A stretch of 64,000 nt of DNA from an uncultured Stenotrophomonas sp. (GTDB lineage Bacteria; Pseudomonadota; Gammaproteobacteria; Xanthomonadales; Xanthomonadaceae): assembly GCF_913778665.1 (NCBI RefSeq), contig NZ_CAJYVQ010000004.1, positions 248,001 to 312,000 of the forward strand, read 5' to 3'. A model generated the notes under the pieces. That model was not told the DNA's origin. It did no database searches and saw only the letters and a list, made by a program, of their open reading frames with translations. The position numbers were made by a program, and so were the translations under genes. Each line of letters opens with the position of its first letter. Position 1 is the first letter of the stretch. Shown one piece after another: positions 1 to 16,901 of the stretch.

Positions 1-59
1 ACCGCCTGAACATTGAACTGGACGACAAGGGCGCGGTCAGCGGCGCGCGCTGCGGCTGA
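1..59 (+). CDS. C-terminal end of an unidentified protein (partial)
   Basis: An open frame enters from the left edge and ends at the TGA at 57-59, giving about 18 residues ending in GARCG. It is followed at once by a GC-rich hairpin, as expected at the end of a gene. The fragment is too short to identify the family. It is in the same direction as gltB but separated from it by about 175 bp and the hairpin, so it is probably a separate transcription unit. Confidence 0.55.
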   Translation, partial: RLNIELDDKGAVSGARCG

Positions 60-69
60 GTCCGGCCCC

Positions 70-93
70 GCGCCGGCACGGGGGTGCCGGCGC
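70..93 (+). terminator. GC-rich hairpin after the partial gene
   Basis: A perfect 10-bp stem (70-79 with 84-93) encloses a GGGG loop, 10 bp after the stop codon at 59. The following GTTCTGTTGC is only weakly T-rich, so this may be a rho-independent terminator of modest strength. The remaining gap up to gltB at 234 shows no further gene. Confidence 0.5.
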
Positions 94-233
94 GTTCTGT
101 TGCACCTGCAACCGTGTATTGCGGCGTTGCAGCAACCTGTGATCTAGTCGAGGCATCCGGTGGCCTCACGATGCGCTCCAGGGAATGAGCGGGGACGAGT
201 GTCGCCGCCAACCCTATACGCATCGAGGTAGAG

Positions 234-8556
<8,323 letters not shown>

Positions 8557-8715
8557 CCTTTTCTCGCCGTTGGAGATCAACGGCCGCGCAGCGGTACCGC
8601 TTGCCAACACGCTAGCGACGCACGAACGACCGGCAATGAAGAAAGTTGTAAAAGCGCTCAAAACGGCGAATGGCGACATACACTGCCGCCTTCACCCGTA
8701 TCTACGGAGCATTCG

Positions 8716-9582
8716 ATGCGCATCGGCCTGGCTGCCAACCGTCTCCACCACCACGATGCGCGCGCCGCCCTGTTCCGCTGGCTGCGCGTCAGCGAAGCGG
8801 GCCTGCGCGAACTGGACGTGTCGCTGCACGCTGTCGGCCGCACCCATGATGCGATCGAACGGCAGGGTTTCCTGGCCGGCTACGGCGGCCTGCACCGCTA
8901 TCCCTACGGTCGCGAGGGTGGCCTGATGAAGCTGGTCGCCGAGGTGGTTGGCATGGGGCCGGAACGGACCTTGGATGGTGCGATCTACCTGATCGATCCG
9001 GTCGATCCGTCGTCGGTGTTCCCGGAAGCGACCGCCTTGAAGCGGCAGTGCGTGATCCATGGCAAGCCGTTCATCTCGACCGTGGCCACCGCGCGTGACT
9101 GGGTGGAGGTGGAACGCATCCATGCCGGGCTGCCGAACGATCCCGGTGCCGACGATCTGCATGCGTTCGAGGAGCAGACGCTGGCGCTGATCGCGCACGA
9201 TGCGATGAAGCCGGCGATGCTGGCCTTCGCCGACGAACACTTCGATGTGCTGGCGCGGTTCGCCGAGCGCGTGGCCACCGGCACCACCGGCCAGCGCTTG
9301 AACGAGCTGGCCTGGAGCCGCGGCTGGCCCCGTGATACGCCGTGGGTGACGCGCTACCAGAGCGGCCCGATGGGCGGCGATGCGCAGATTGCCGACCGCG
9401 TGCTGGAAGGCCGCTGCCAGCGCGCGATCTTCTTCGAGGACCCGCACGTGGCGCGCCAGCACGAGGCCGACATCCAGCTGCTGGAGCGGGCGGTGACCAC
9501 GGTGACCGACCAGGCGGTGTGCATTACGGCACCGCGGGTGGCCGCGCGGTGGGCAACGGCGGCGGCATTGCGGGCGGGGTGA
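8716..9582 (+). CDS. mgsA: Methylglyoxal synthase with duplicated MGS domain
   Basis: The 288-residue protein starts at ATG 8716 with GGAG upstream. The second half (about 155-288) is a recognisable methylglyoxal synthase: AHDAM (160-164), ATGTTGQ (phosphate binding, 187-193), SGPMGGDAQ (catalytic Asp in GGD, 216-224), FFEDP (239-243) and a conserved His (249). This enzyme converts dihydroxyacetone phosphate to methylglyoxal plus phosphate. Family members are usually about 150 residues. The first half looks like a second, degenerate copy of the same fold: RIGLAANRL, VGRTHDAI, EGGLMKLV, IYLIDPVDP and FISTVATARDWV line up in order with the catalytic domain's motifs, but the GGD aspartate and the GTTG loop are lost. 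It is transcribed divergently from the sensor kinase. Confidence 0.85.
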   Translation: MRIGLAANRLHHHDARAALFRWLRVSEAGLRELDVSLHAVGRTHDAIERQGFLAGYGGLHRYPYGREGGLMKLVAEVVGMGPERTLDGAIYLIDPVDPSSVFPEATALKRQCVIHGKPFISTVATARDWVEVERIHAGLPNDPGADDLHAFEEQTLALIAHDAMKPAMLAFADEHFDVLARFAERVATGTTGQRLNELAWSRGWPRDTPWVTRYQSGPMGGDAQIADRVLEGRCQRAIFFEDPHVARQHEADIQLLERAVTTVTDQAVCITAPRVAARWATAAALRAG

Positions 9583-9599
9583 GGGTTTCGGCCAACGGC

Positions 9600-9800
9600 T
9601 GAGCCCCTCGTGGTGGGTGGCATCCGACGGCAAAGCCGTGCTTGGCCGGGCGGGTGAGCCATGCAGGGGACGCTGCAAGTACGTCCCTGTAAGCTCGATG
9701 GCGCCATCCATGGCGCCAACGCCCCTGCATGGCCCACCGCCCGTCCTTCGACAGTTTCCGGTGTGCCCACCACGGAAGAAAGAAGGAAGAGCAAGAGCCG
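9600..9800. repeat. Composite palindromic repeat, copy 1
   Basis: This copy follows mgsA directly. Outer arms 9658-9669 and 9722-9733 are perfectly complementary, with looser pairing further out. Between them lie a palindrome (9700-9717, GGCGCC with ATCCAT centre) and a block (about 9664-9696) whose exact reverse complement recurs at 21105-21139. A purine-rich tail (GGAAGAAAGAAGGAAGAG) follows. The whole is related over about 200 bp to the inverted copy at 20990-21200. The copies stand just after a gene end in the same orientation, which suggests a 3' end or transcript-stabilising role. No protein is encoded convincingly here. Confidence 0.7.
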
Positions 9801-9827
9801 GTCGCGCGCTGTGCGCGCTCTTCTGTT

Positions 9828-9912
9828 GAGCCGAGCCATGCTCGGCTGCTCTTCAACGTGATGACTGGAACCCCGCGCTGCGCGCGTCAGCCGAGCGTGG
9901 GCTCGGCTCTAC
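9828..9912. repeat. SMAG-type inverted repeat pair
   Basis: Two short hairpins stand in opposite orientation: 9829-9847 (AGCCGAGC stem, CAT loop) and 9889-9908 (same stem, GTGG loop) with the CTAC end (GTAG on the minus strand) at 9909-9912. This is the usual inverted dimer form of the Stenotrophomonas GTAG element. It fills the rest of the 346-bp gap between mgsA and the minus-strand metalloprotease gene. A further GCGCGC hairpin at about 9802-9820 lies between this pair and the composite repeat. Confidence 0.75.
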
Positions 9913-9928
9913 AGGGTGCGGGGCGCGG

Positions 9929-10708
9929 TCACAGCAGCTGGCGCAGCATCGCCTTGAGGCGCCGCCCTTCCCGCTGGAAGTAGTCGCGCTGTTCATGCCA
10001 GGCGGGGAAGCGCTGTTCCACTTCGTGCCAGAACGCCGGCGAGTGGTTGGCCTGGATCAGGTGGCAGAGTTCATGCACCAGCACGTACTCGAATGCCTCG
10101 GGGCGGCCCAGCACCAGGGCCAGGTCCAGCGCCATGCTGCCATCGGGCGCCAGCGAGCCCCATTGCGAGGACATCACCTTCAAGCGCAGGCGACTGGGCG
10201 CGCGCGGCAGGCCGGGCAGGTATTTCGGCAGCCAGCGACCGACATCGGCGCGGGTCTGGGCTTCGTAGAACTCGCGCAGCAGCCGGCGCAGGGTGGCATC
10301 GCCCCCACGCGTCGGCCATTGCACGCAGGCGCCGTGTTCGTCGATCTCCAGCCGCGCGTAGCGGCCTTCCTGCCAGCGCAATGGCAGCAGTTCGCCGCGC
10401 AGGGGCAGCACGCCGTCCACGCCCGGTTGCAGCGCTGCAGGCAGTCCGTGGCCCTGGTACTGGCGCAGCTGCACGGCCAGCCAGTCGCGATGCTGTTCCA
10501 GGAAGCGTTCGCCCATCACCAGGCTCGCGCGCGGCGGCAGGGTCAAGCGTGCGCCGCGCTCGTCCACGCTCAGCTTGATGCGGCGCGCACGCGGGTCACG
10601 CACGCGCAGCACCTCGATCTCGGCATCCTCCAGGCGCAGGCGAACGGTGTCGCGCTGTACGGTGGCGGGTGGGGTCGGGCTGATCAGGCGGCGCAGCAGA
10701 CGGCTCAT
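9929..10708 (-). CDS. YgjP/SprT-like zinc metallopeptidase
   Basis: The 259-residue protein carries the zinc-binding motif VLVHELCHLIQANHSPAFW (HELCH, with a downstream Glu-rich helix), preceded by SSQWGS, the pattern of the DUF45/YgjP-like metallopeptidases of the WLM group. The N-terminal half (IEVLRVRDPRARRIKLSVDERG) is the beta-rich part common in these proteins. It has no signal peptide and is probably cytoplasmic. The physiological substrate in bacteria is not established. The start ATG follows a TATGCT hexamer by 6 nt with no Shine-Dalgarno, which suggests a leaderless mRNA. Confidence 0.85.
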   Translation of the reverse strand: MSRLLRRLISPTPPATVQRDTVRLRLEDAEIEVLRVRDPRARRIKLSVDERGARLTLPPRASLVMGERFLEQHRDWLAVQLRQYQGHGLPAALQPGVDGVLPLRGELLPLRWQEGRYARLEIDEHGACVQWPTRGGDATLRRLLREFYEAQTRADVGRWLPKYLPGLPRAPSRLRLKVMSSQWGSLAPDGSMALDLALVLGRPEAFEYVLVHELCHLIQANHSPAFWHEVEQRFPAWHEQRDYFQREGRRLKAMLRQLL

Positions 10709-10714
10709 GGGCCC

Positions 10715-10720
10715 AGCATA
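10715..10720 (-). promoter_or_regulatory. Putative -10 box, leaderless start of the metallopeptidase
   Basis: TATGCT on the minus strand ends 6 nt before the ATG at 10708. The predicted transcription start would fall on the start codon. No convincing -35 element is visible. Confidence 0.45.
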
Positions 10721-10767
10721 GCGCCGCTTCGGGCCGCCGGATGACCGGCGGCCGTCGGGCTGCCTGT

Positions 10768-11673
10768 TCAGTCAGCCTTGCTGAGCTTGAAGGCTTCTTC
10801 CAGCAACAGGAACAGGCGGCGGATCTCGGCGCTCTGCAGGGCGAAGCGGGCGTCGAACTCGGCGCGGCGGCCGTCTTCGTCGGCATGTTCCAGCTGGTCC
10901 AGGGCACCGTCGAGGAACTTCAGCTTGCGCACGATCAGGTCGTCGCCGATCACGAACGACAGGTTGTCTTCGAAGATCAGCGCCAGCTTGGTTACCTGCT
11001 TGCCGGCGTCCAGGTGCTTGTCGATCTCGTCGCAGCGCAGTTCCTGGTGCTGGCACTTGACCACTGCGCCGCCTTCCACCGGGTCTTTCATCTCGCACTC
11101 TTCGCCCAGGCTCAGCCCGGTCGGCAGCGGCTCGCCGGCAATCCAGCCGGTCAGGATCGAGCGCGGCGCGACTTCGGCATTCAGCGGCATCGCCGGGAAG
11201 CTGCCGAGCAGGCCGCGGATGTCGGACATGAAGTACTCGCCGGTCTTGCGGCTGGAGGTATCCACCGCGACGTAGCCATGCTGCAGGTCGATGAAGGCGT
11301 CGTTGCGCGAGGACTTCACGAAGGCGCGCGGCAGCAGCTCATGCAGCAGGTCGTCCTTCATGCGCTTGCGCTCGCGGCCACCGGGGCGGCGGCCTTCCTT
11401 CTCCTCGATCTCCTCCAGCTTGCGCTCAAGCAGATCGTTGACCACGGCGGCCGGCAGGATCTTGTCCTCGCCACCCACGGTCAGCCACAGGTGCTCGGCG
11501 ATGCGGTGGGAGAGCTGTTCCTTCTCCTCGCGGCCGAACGGCGAAATGAAGCCGCGCGAATTCATTTCCAGCGCACCGACCGGCTTGAGCAGGGCGTGCG
11601 GCAGCAGGGTGTCGACTTCGGAAAAATCAGTGGCGGTCGGGAAACGGAAGAACGTCAGGTTGCGAAAGAACAT
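10768..11673 (-). CDS. rdgC: Recombination-associated protein RdgC
   Basis: The 301-residue protein has the RdgC length (about 300) and characteristic sequence: N-terminal FFRNLTFFRF, SRGFISPFG, and a C-terminal region ending in LFLLLEEAFKLSKAD. RdgC is a nucleoid-associated DNA-binding protein that forms a ring dimer around DNA and restrains RecA-dependent recombination. It begins 35 bp after the ttcA stop codon, so it may be cotranscribed with ttcA. No sign of truncation. Confidence 0.96.
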   Translation of the reverse strand: MFFRNLTFFRFPTATDFSEVDTLLPHALLKPVGALEMNSRGFISPFGREEKEQLSHRIAEHLWLTVGGEDKILPAAVVNDLLERKLEEIEEKEGRRPGGRERKRMKDDLLHELLPRAFVKSSRNDAFIDLQHGYVAVDTSSRKTGEYFMSDIRGLLGSFPAMPLNAEVAPRSILTGWIAGEPLPTGLSLGEECEMKDPVEGGAVVKCQHQELRCDEIDKHLDAGKQVTKLALIFEDNLSFVIGDDLIVRKLKFLDGALDQLEHADEDGRRAEFDARFALQSAEIRRLFLLLEEAFKLSKAD

Positions 11674-11708
11674 GGAATTCCGGATGGCAAAGAGGAAGGG
11701 CGGCCGAC

Positions 11709-12635
11709 CTAAACGGTGGGCGTCTCGGGATCTGCATCGGCGTCGGCCGCGGGAACGGCCTGCCAGGCATGGGCGTCGGGCGGCGGCGCGTCATCGCGAC
11801 GGCCCAGCGCCATGAAGTCGAACAGGGTGGTGTCGGCCAGCTGCGAGGGCCGCACTTCCCCCATGGCGCGCGCGATCTGCTCGACGCGGCCGGGGTGGTC
11901 CTGGTCCCACTGCTTGAGCATCAGGCCGACCTGGCGGCGCTGCAGGTTCTGCTGGCTGCCGCACAGGTTGCAGGGAATGATCGGGAAACCCCGGGCCAGC
12001 GCGTAGTCGGCAATGTCGCGCTCGCGCACGTAGGCCAACGGCCGGATCACCACGTGCTTGCCGTCATCGCTGCGCAGCTTCGGCGGCATGCCCGACAGCG
12101 TGGCGTGGTGGAACAGGTTCATGAAGAACGTGGCCACCATGTCGTCGCGGTGGTGGCCCAGGGCGATCTTGGTGAAACCATGTTTCGCGGCGTGGTTGTA
12201 CAGGGCGCCGCGACGCAGCCGCGAGCACAGCGAACACATCGTCTTGCCTTCCGGGATGACCCGGCTGACCACCGAATAGGTGTCCTGCTCGATGATCTGG
12301 TACGGCACGCCCAGCCCGGCCAGGTACTCCGGCAGGATGTGTCCGGGGAAACCCGGCTGCTTCTGGTCCAGGTTCACCGCGACCAGCTCGAACGGCACCG
12401 GCGCTTTTTTCTGCAGCTGCAGCAGCAGGTCCAGCAGGGTGTAGCTGTCCTTGCCGCCGGACAGGCAGACCATCACCTTGTCGCCGGCCTCGATCATCCC
12501 GAAGTCGGCGATCGCCTCCCCCACCTGGCGGCGCAGGCGCTTGGCCAGCCCGTGCTGCCCGCGCCCGCTCTCGCCCGCGCGCAGGTCGCGGGGCACACGC
12601 AGCCGGGGGTCGGGCAGGGAGATCACGGCACTCAT
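11709..12635 (-). CDS. ttcA: tRNA 2-thiocytidine biosynthesis protein TtcA
   Basis: The 308-residue protein is a PP-loop ATPase that thiolates cytidine-32 of certain tRNAs, using an iron-sulfur cluster. The PP-loop [14 protein letters not shown] lies near residue 60. The paired cysteine motifs [10 protein letters not shown] and CNLCGSQ provide cluster ligands, and [13 protein letters not shown] is the conserved segment between them. The ATG at 12635 is 6 nt downstream of TAGAAT; the intervening GGAGCC could serve as a very short leader or the mRNA may be leaderless. rdgC follows 35 bp downstream. Confidence 0.96.
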   Translation of the reverse strand: MSAVISLPDPRLRVPRDLRAGESGRGQHGLAKRLRRQVGEAIADFGMIEAGDKVMVCLSGGKDSYTLLDLLLQLQKKAPVPFELVAVNLDQKQPGFPGHILPEYLAGLGVPYQIIEQDTYSVVSRVIPEGKTMCSLCSRLRRGALYNHAAKHGFTKIALGHHRDDMVATFFMNLFHHATLSGMPPKLRSDDGKHVVIRPLAYVRERDIADYALARGFPIIPCNLCGSQQNLQRRQVGLMLKQWDQDHPGRVEQIARAMGEVRPSQLADTTLFDFMALGRRDDAPPPDAHAWQAVPAADADADPETPTV

Positions 12636-12641
12636 GGCTCC

Positions 12642-12647
12642 ATTCTA
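12642..12647 (-). promoter_or_regulatory. Putative -10 box of ttcA
   Basis: TAGAAT on the minus strand ends 6 nt before the ttcA ATG, a geometry that would give a leaderless transcript. -35 not evident. Confidence 0.45.
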
Positions 12648-12725
12648 ACGGCTCGGAGCGGCCCCGGCCGGTGGTCGGGCTTCCCCTCTCCCAGCAGTCA
12701 TCAACGCTGTGTATGCTCGGAGGCT

Positions 12726-12929
12726 GTGGACACCTACAGCCCCGCCGAGATCGTCGAACGCCTCGCTGCCCTGCGCACCGAGCATCGCCTGCTGGATGAA
12801 CAGATCACCCGCATGGCTGCCAACGGCGAGGACGAGCTGGAGTCCAAGCGCCTGAAGCGGCGCAAGCTGCAGCTGAAGGACTGCATCGCCAAGCTGGAAA
12901 GCCTGCAGATTCCCGACGAACCGGCATAG
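12726..12929 (+). CDS. Small DUF465/YdcH-like coiled-coil protein
   Basis: This 67-residue protein begins with GTG at 12726; GGAGG sits 3 nt upstream and no in-frame ATG gives a better start. The sequence is almost wholly helical and charged: ALRTEHRLLDEQI, then RLKRRKLQLKDCIAKLESL, the heptad pattern of the short DUF465 (YdcH) family. Its cellular role is unknown. It is transcribed divergently from ttcA and followed by tandem hairpin repeats. Confidence 0.8.
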   Translation: MDTYSPAEIVERLAALRTEHRLLDEQITRMAANGEDELESKRLKRRKLQLKDCIAKLESLQIPDEPA

Positions 12930-12944
12930 CGCCGGTCCTGCTGG

Positions 12945-12997
12945 GTGCCAACCCTGGTTGGCCTCCTGTGCTGGTAGGTGCCAACCTTGGTTGGCAC
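12945..12997. repeat. Tandem short hairpin repeats
   Basis: Two copies of a GTGCCAACC..GGTTGGCAC hairpin stand in direct orientation (12946-12962, last bases lost; 12978-12997, perfect 9-bp stem with TT loop). The second is headed by GTAG (12974). They separate the DUF465 gene from convergent plsB. Another hairpin (GGTGTGG/CCACACC) lies at about 13007-13027. Confidence 0.65.
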
Positions 12998-13050
12998 GCC
13001 TGGAAGGTGTGGCCCAAGGTCCACACCCACCGCATGGCCCGGCGCTACCT

Positions 13051-15687
13051 TCAATCCTGCGGCGCAGCCTCGTCCGGGCGCGCCGCTTCCGGGCTGACCC
13101 GCTCGATGGTGTGGCGCAGTTCGCGGCCGAGGATGAACTTGGCGTCCTTGGCCCACGCGTCCAGCCGCTCATCGAACAGCAGCTTGCTGTTCTCGTCCGG
13201 CCACACCAGGCGCAGTTCGCGCAGCTTCTGGATGAAGCCGCGGAACAGGGTGCGGTCGAAGAACTCCGGCGCGGCCGGGGCGTAGAGCAGGCTCAGGCGC
13301 TGCGCCGCCTGTTGGCACAGGCTTTCCAGCTCGGCCGCACCCAGCATGCCCGGGCCGTTCTTCACCAGCACCGAAATGGCGATGTAATAGCGCTCGAAGG
13401 CCTGCTGCAGCGAGTGGCCGATCGCGCGCAGGCGGAACACTTCGTCGGTCTGCCCGGTGTTGCGCGCCAGGATGCCGCCGTCGTCATCGTTGACGTTCTG
13501 CAGCAGGCCCTCGCGTACGAACACGTTGATGGTCTGGTCGATGCGCTGCGCGAACTCGTCCTCGCTCCACGGCAGGAAAAGCTCGGCCTGCAGGAACGGG
13601 TACACCGTGCGGCCCAGCTGGACCAGGCCGGTGCGGCTCATGCGGCGGTTGTTCTGGAAGCAGCAGGCCACCCACGACGAGGCGGTGAACAGGTGGATGA
13701 CGTTGTTGCGGAAGTAGCTCAGCAGCACCGCGGTATCGCCGCTCACGCTGAGCACGTCGCCCAGCGGGTGCTTGACGCGGGTGAGGACGTTGATTTCCTC
13801 GGCGTGGGCGATGATCCGCTCCGGGGAGTGCGGGGTCACCGTCACCCGGTCCGAATACGGCATCTCGACCAGCAGCGTCTTGCACAGCTCGATCTGCGCG
13901 ATCAGGTCGGCCTCGCCCATCGCGTGCTTCGGCGTCGACAGCAGCGCCAGCGCCAGCAGATTGATCGGATTGACGTCGGCGGCGCCGTTGATGCGCACCT
14001 GGATGCGCTCAGCCAGTGTATCCACCGTGGTCGACAGCCACGCCGGCTTCTCGTCCTCGGAGACCGCCTCGCCCTTCCACTCCGGCGCCTTCTCGGCCAG
14101 CACGTCGTTCAGCGCGATCGGCTCGCCGAAGTTCACCACCACCTGGCCGTAGTTCTGCTTGAGCACCTTGGGAATGCCCCACAGCAGCGACCAGATCGAT
14201 TCCTTTTCCTTCGGCCGGCCGGACAGTTCGTCCAGGTAGCTGCCGCCCTCCATCAGCTTCTCGTAGCCGATGTAGATGGGCTGGAACAGTACCGGCTTGC
14301 GCGGCTGGCGCAGGAACGCGCGCAGCGTCATCGAGATCATGCCGCCCTTGGGCTGCAGCAGCCGCCCGGTGCGCGAGCGGCCACCTTCGACGAAGTACTC
14401 CAGCGAGTAGCCACCGGCCACCAACTGGGCGACGTATTCGCTGAGCACCGCCGAGTACAGCGCGTTGCCGCGGATCGAGCGGCGGATGAAGAACGCACCG
14501 CCCTTGCGCAGCAGGGTGCCAACCACCGGCAGGTTCAGGTTGATGCCGGCCACGATGTGCGGCGGTACGATGCCACGGTCGTACAGCAGGTAAGACAGCA
14601 GCAGGTAGTCCATGTGACTGCGGTGGCTGGGCACGTACACCACTTCATGGCCCGGCGCGGCGGCCTTGAACTTATCCAGGTGGTGCACCAGCACGCCGGC
14701 ATAGATGCGGTTCCACACGTGGCTGAGCATGAAGCTGGCCGAACGCACCACCGGGCTGGAATAGTCTGCGGCGATTTCCCAGGCGTAGGCGTGCGCCTTC
14801 TTCCAGGCGTCGGCCGGCTTCGAGTTGTCGCGCTTGGCCTGGGCGGCGATCGCTTCGCGCACCGGTTCGGCCGCCAGCACCTGGTCTACCAGCAGGCGCC
14901 GGGTCGACAGGTCGGGGCCGATCACCGATTCACGGATGCGGCGGAAATGGGTACGCAGCACGCGCTGCAGCTTGCGCACCGTGCGCTCGGGCTCCAGGCC
15001 TTCGTCGACGGTGTTGCGCAGCGAGATCGGCGGTGCGAAGCGGACGATGGTGCTGCGGCCATTGAGCAGCACCGCCAGCAGGCGGCGGAAACGGCCGACC
15101 AGCGCCCAGTTTTCCGAGAACAGCACCGCGAACCAGCCGCTCTGCTTGTCCGGCGCGCGGCCGACGAAGATCGACACCGGCACCAGATGCACGTCCAGGT
15201 CGTCACGCACGCGGTGCGCCTGCAGGACCTTGGCCAGCGAATCGGAGTGGGTCTTGGCGCCGCGCTGTTCGGGAATCAGCGAGTTGCTGGAACTGCGGCG
15301 CGACAGCGCCAGGTAGGCGCGCTTGCGCCCGGTCGGGTCACCGGCCAGCGGCACCAGCGGCGACGGCAGCCCGGCCTGGCGGCAGGCCTTGTCCAGGATC
15401 AGCGCGTTGGACAGGCCGTAGTCTTCCAGCACGTACATGACCGGGCGGCCATCGTTGTACTGGCCCGGGTCTTCCGGCTCGATCTTCAGCGACAGCCACG
15501 GCTCGACCAAGCGGCCCAGCAGACGCGCCCACAACGGGCGGCGGCCGGCCGGACGCGCGTGCACGGGCGGCGGTACCGGATTCGGGCCGGTACCGGTCGA
15601 GGGGGACGCCGGCACCGTATCGGCGGGCGTCGACGGGGATTCTTCGCCGGGGAACGGCAGCGGGTTCTGTTTCGACATCGGCGCCAT
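13051..15687 (-). CDS. plsB: Glycerol-3-phosphate acyltransferase PlsB
   Basis: The 878-residue protein (E. coli PlsB 807) acylates sn-glycerol-3-phosphate at position 1, the first step of membrane phospholipid synthesis, at the inner membrane. Acyltransferase block I is VPSHRSHMDYLLL (catalytic His/Asp, about residue 350), followed by GAFFIRRSIRGN, FVEGGRSRTGRLL and the P-rich block IV (PVLFQPIYIGYEKL). The N-terminal 45 residues are low-complexity and proline-rich, longer than in E. coli. The ATG at 15687 shares one base with the stop codon of the upstream lipoprotein gene (TAATG), so translation is probably coupled. Another ATG is at 15678. Confidence 0.96.
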   Translation of the reverse strand: MAPMSKQNPLPFPGEESPSTPADTVPASPSTGTGPNPVPPPVHARPAGRRPLWARLLGRLVEPWLSLKIEPEDPGQYNDGRPVMYVLEDYGLSNALILDKACRQAGLPSPLVPLAGDPTGRKRAYLALSRRSSSNSLIPEQRGAKTHSDSLAKVLQAHRVRDDLDVHLVPVSIFVGRAPDKQSGWFAVLFSENWALVGRFRRLLAVLLNGRSTIVRFAPPISLRNTVDEGLEPERTVRKLQRVLRTHFRRIRESVIGPDLSTRRLLVDQVLAAEPVREAIAAQAKRDNSKPADAWKKAHAYAWEIAADYSSPVVRSASFMLSHVWNRIYAGVLVHHLDKFKAAAPGHEVVYVPSHRSHMDYLLLSYLLYDRGIVPPHIVAGINLNLPVVGTLLRKGGAFFIRRSIRGNALYSAVLSEYVAQLVAGGYSLEYFVEGGRSRTGRLLQPKGGMISMTLRAFLRQPRKPVLFQPIYIGYEKLMEGGSYLDELSGRPKEKESIWSLLWGIPKVLKQNYGQVVVNFGEPIALNDVLAEKAPEWKGEAVSEDEKPAWLSTTVDTLAERIQVRINGAADVNPINLLALALLSTPKHAMGEADLIAQIELCKTLLVEMPYSDRVTVTPHSPERIIAHAEEINVLTRVKHPLGDVLSVSGDTAVLLSYFRNNVIHLFTASSWVACCFQNNRRMSRTGLVQLGRTVYPFLQAELFLPWSEDEFAQRIDQTINVFVREGLLQNVNDDDGGILARNTGQTDEVFRLRAIGHSLQQAFERYYIAISVLVKNGPGMLGAAELESLCQQAAQRLSLLYAPAAPEFFDRTLFRGFIQKLRELRLVWPDENSKLLFDERLDAWAKDAKFILGRELRHTIERVSPEAARPDEAAPQD

Positions 15688-16640
15688 TATGGCTTAGGCG
15701 GCGGCGTTGCCGCTTCCCCACCCTCGGCGGGGGCTTCAGCCGGCGTCGGTGCGGCCGCGGCACGGGCCGCATCGGCCTTGCGCAGCAGGGCATCGGTGTC
15801 GGCCAGGGTGCGGGTGAGGTACCAGTGGCCCTCGCGCCGGCTCAGCGGCAACTGCAGGCTCATCTCACGGCCGGCCAGCTCGTAGTGCAGGCGTACCAGC
15901 GCGTTGTCGCCCTCCACTGACAGCAGTTCGCCGCGCACGCTGCGCAGCGCTTCGTCCACGCCCAGGCCGTAGCTGCCCAGCACCGCCTTCAGGGTGTGGA
16001 TGAACGGCGCCAGCTGCTGCAGGCTGCCTTCCATGCCGGCGGCCTGCAGGCCAGCCTCGTCATCGAAACCGACCTTGTTGGCGGCGCCGACCAGCGCAGC
16101 GATGGTGCTGCGGGCACGGGCGCGGTCGCTGATCGGGGCGCCCTGCGCCCAGCCGGCCAAGGTCTCGACCAGGGCAATGTAATGCGCCTGCTGGCCGGGC
16201 GTGTAGCCCTTCTGGTGGCGCAGGTACTGCACGCCGAAGTTGCCCATCGACTGTGCGGCTTGGCGCACCGCGCTGGCCTGCCCGGCCAACTGGCGGTCGA
16301 AGCTTCGCTGCAGCTCGGCGCTGGCATTGGGCTTGCGCAGCGCGGCCAGCATCGGCAGCAGCTGGTCGCCCAGTGGCAGCTCGGTCAACGGCCACTGGCT
16401 GTGGCCCTCGGCCCAGGCCTGCTGCAGGCGCTGGTACTGGCCCGGCGGCACCGACAGTCTGGCGTAACCGACCAGATCGTCATCGGCCAAGCGCAGGACC
16501 ATGGCCTGCACCGCCGCCACCGGCTCGGCAGGCGGCCTGTGCGGATCGTTGGCCGACTCGCGGCACGCCGCTACGGCCAGCAGCATCATGGCTGCCAGCC
16601 CCCATCCACGCGCAGACCTTCCTCGCACCGCCACGCTCAT
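15687..16640 (-). CDS. Lipoprotein of unknown function, coupled to plsB
   Basis: From ATG 16640 the protein has 317 residues. The start is chosen because it gives a lipoprotein signal (GWGLAAMMLLAVAACRES, lipobox AAC). The mature part is predominantly helical, and the C-terminus is rich in Ala and Pro. I do not recognise a domain. Its stop overlaps the plsB start by one base, implying one operon and perhaps a role at the envelope, but this is context only. Confidence 0.8.
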   Translation of the reverse strand: MSVAVRGRSARGWGLAAMMLLAVAACRESANDPHRPPAEPVAAVQAMVLRLADDDLVGYARLSVPPGQYQRLQQAWAEGHSQWPLTELPLGDQLLPMLAALRKPNASAELQRSFDRQLAGQASAVRQAAQSMGNFGVQYLRHQKGYTPGQQAHYIALVETLAGWAQGAPISDRARARSTIAALVGAANKVGFDDEAGLQAAGMEGSLQQLAPFIHTLKAVLGSYGLGVDEALRSVRGELLSVEGDNALVRLHYELAGREMSLQLPLSRREGHWYLTRTLADTDALLRKADAARAAAAPTPAEAPAEGGEAATPPPKP

Positions 16641-16728
16641 GCACTCGGACTCCCCGGACCGGTCCGCATCTTGCGGCCTGCGACGTGACAGCGGCAAGCC
16701 GGGCAGGCAACCCGGGGTCAGATCCGCG

Positions 16729-16764
16729 AAAAAAAAGAGCCCGGATCTCAGGGATCGCAGGCTC
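16729..16764 (-). terminator. Intrinsic terminator, minus strand
   Basis: Read on the minus strand, GAGCC and GATC pair with GATC and GGCTC around a CCTGA loop, and eight T residues follow (A8 at 16729-16736 on the plus strand). It lies 138 bp after the trypsin-like protease gene and about 90 bp before the lipoprotein-plsB operon, insulating the two. The rest of the 261-bp gap holds an AT-rich stretch (about 16870-16910) right after the protease stop codon and no gene. Confidence 0.7.
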
Positions 16765-16901
16765 CTCAAACCGGCGCGAAGCCGGAGGACAGTGTTGTGG
16801 CGCATGTCCGGCACAAAGATCGGATGGCGGCGATCCTACGCTGCCCCTCAAGTTAAGGCAACACTTCACGTAACCGCATATATCTTATTGATTTTATTAG
16901 A

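Noticed and set aside
12958-15885. Long plus-strand open frame opposite plsB
   Set aside because: The translation is rich in Arg, His, Ala and Gln with no motif, while plsB has all acyltransferase motifs in the opposite strand.
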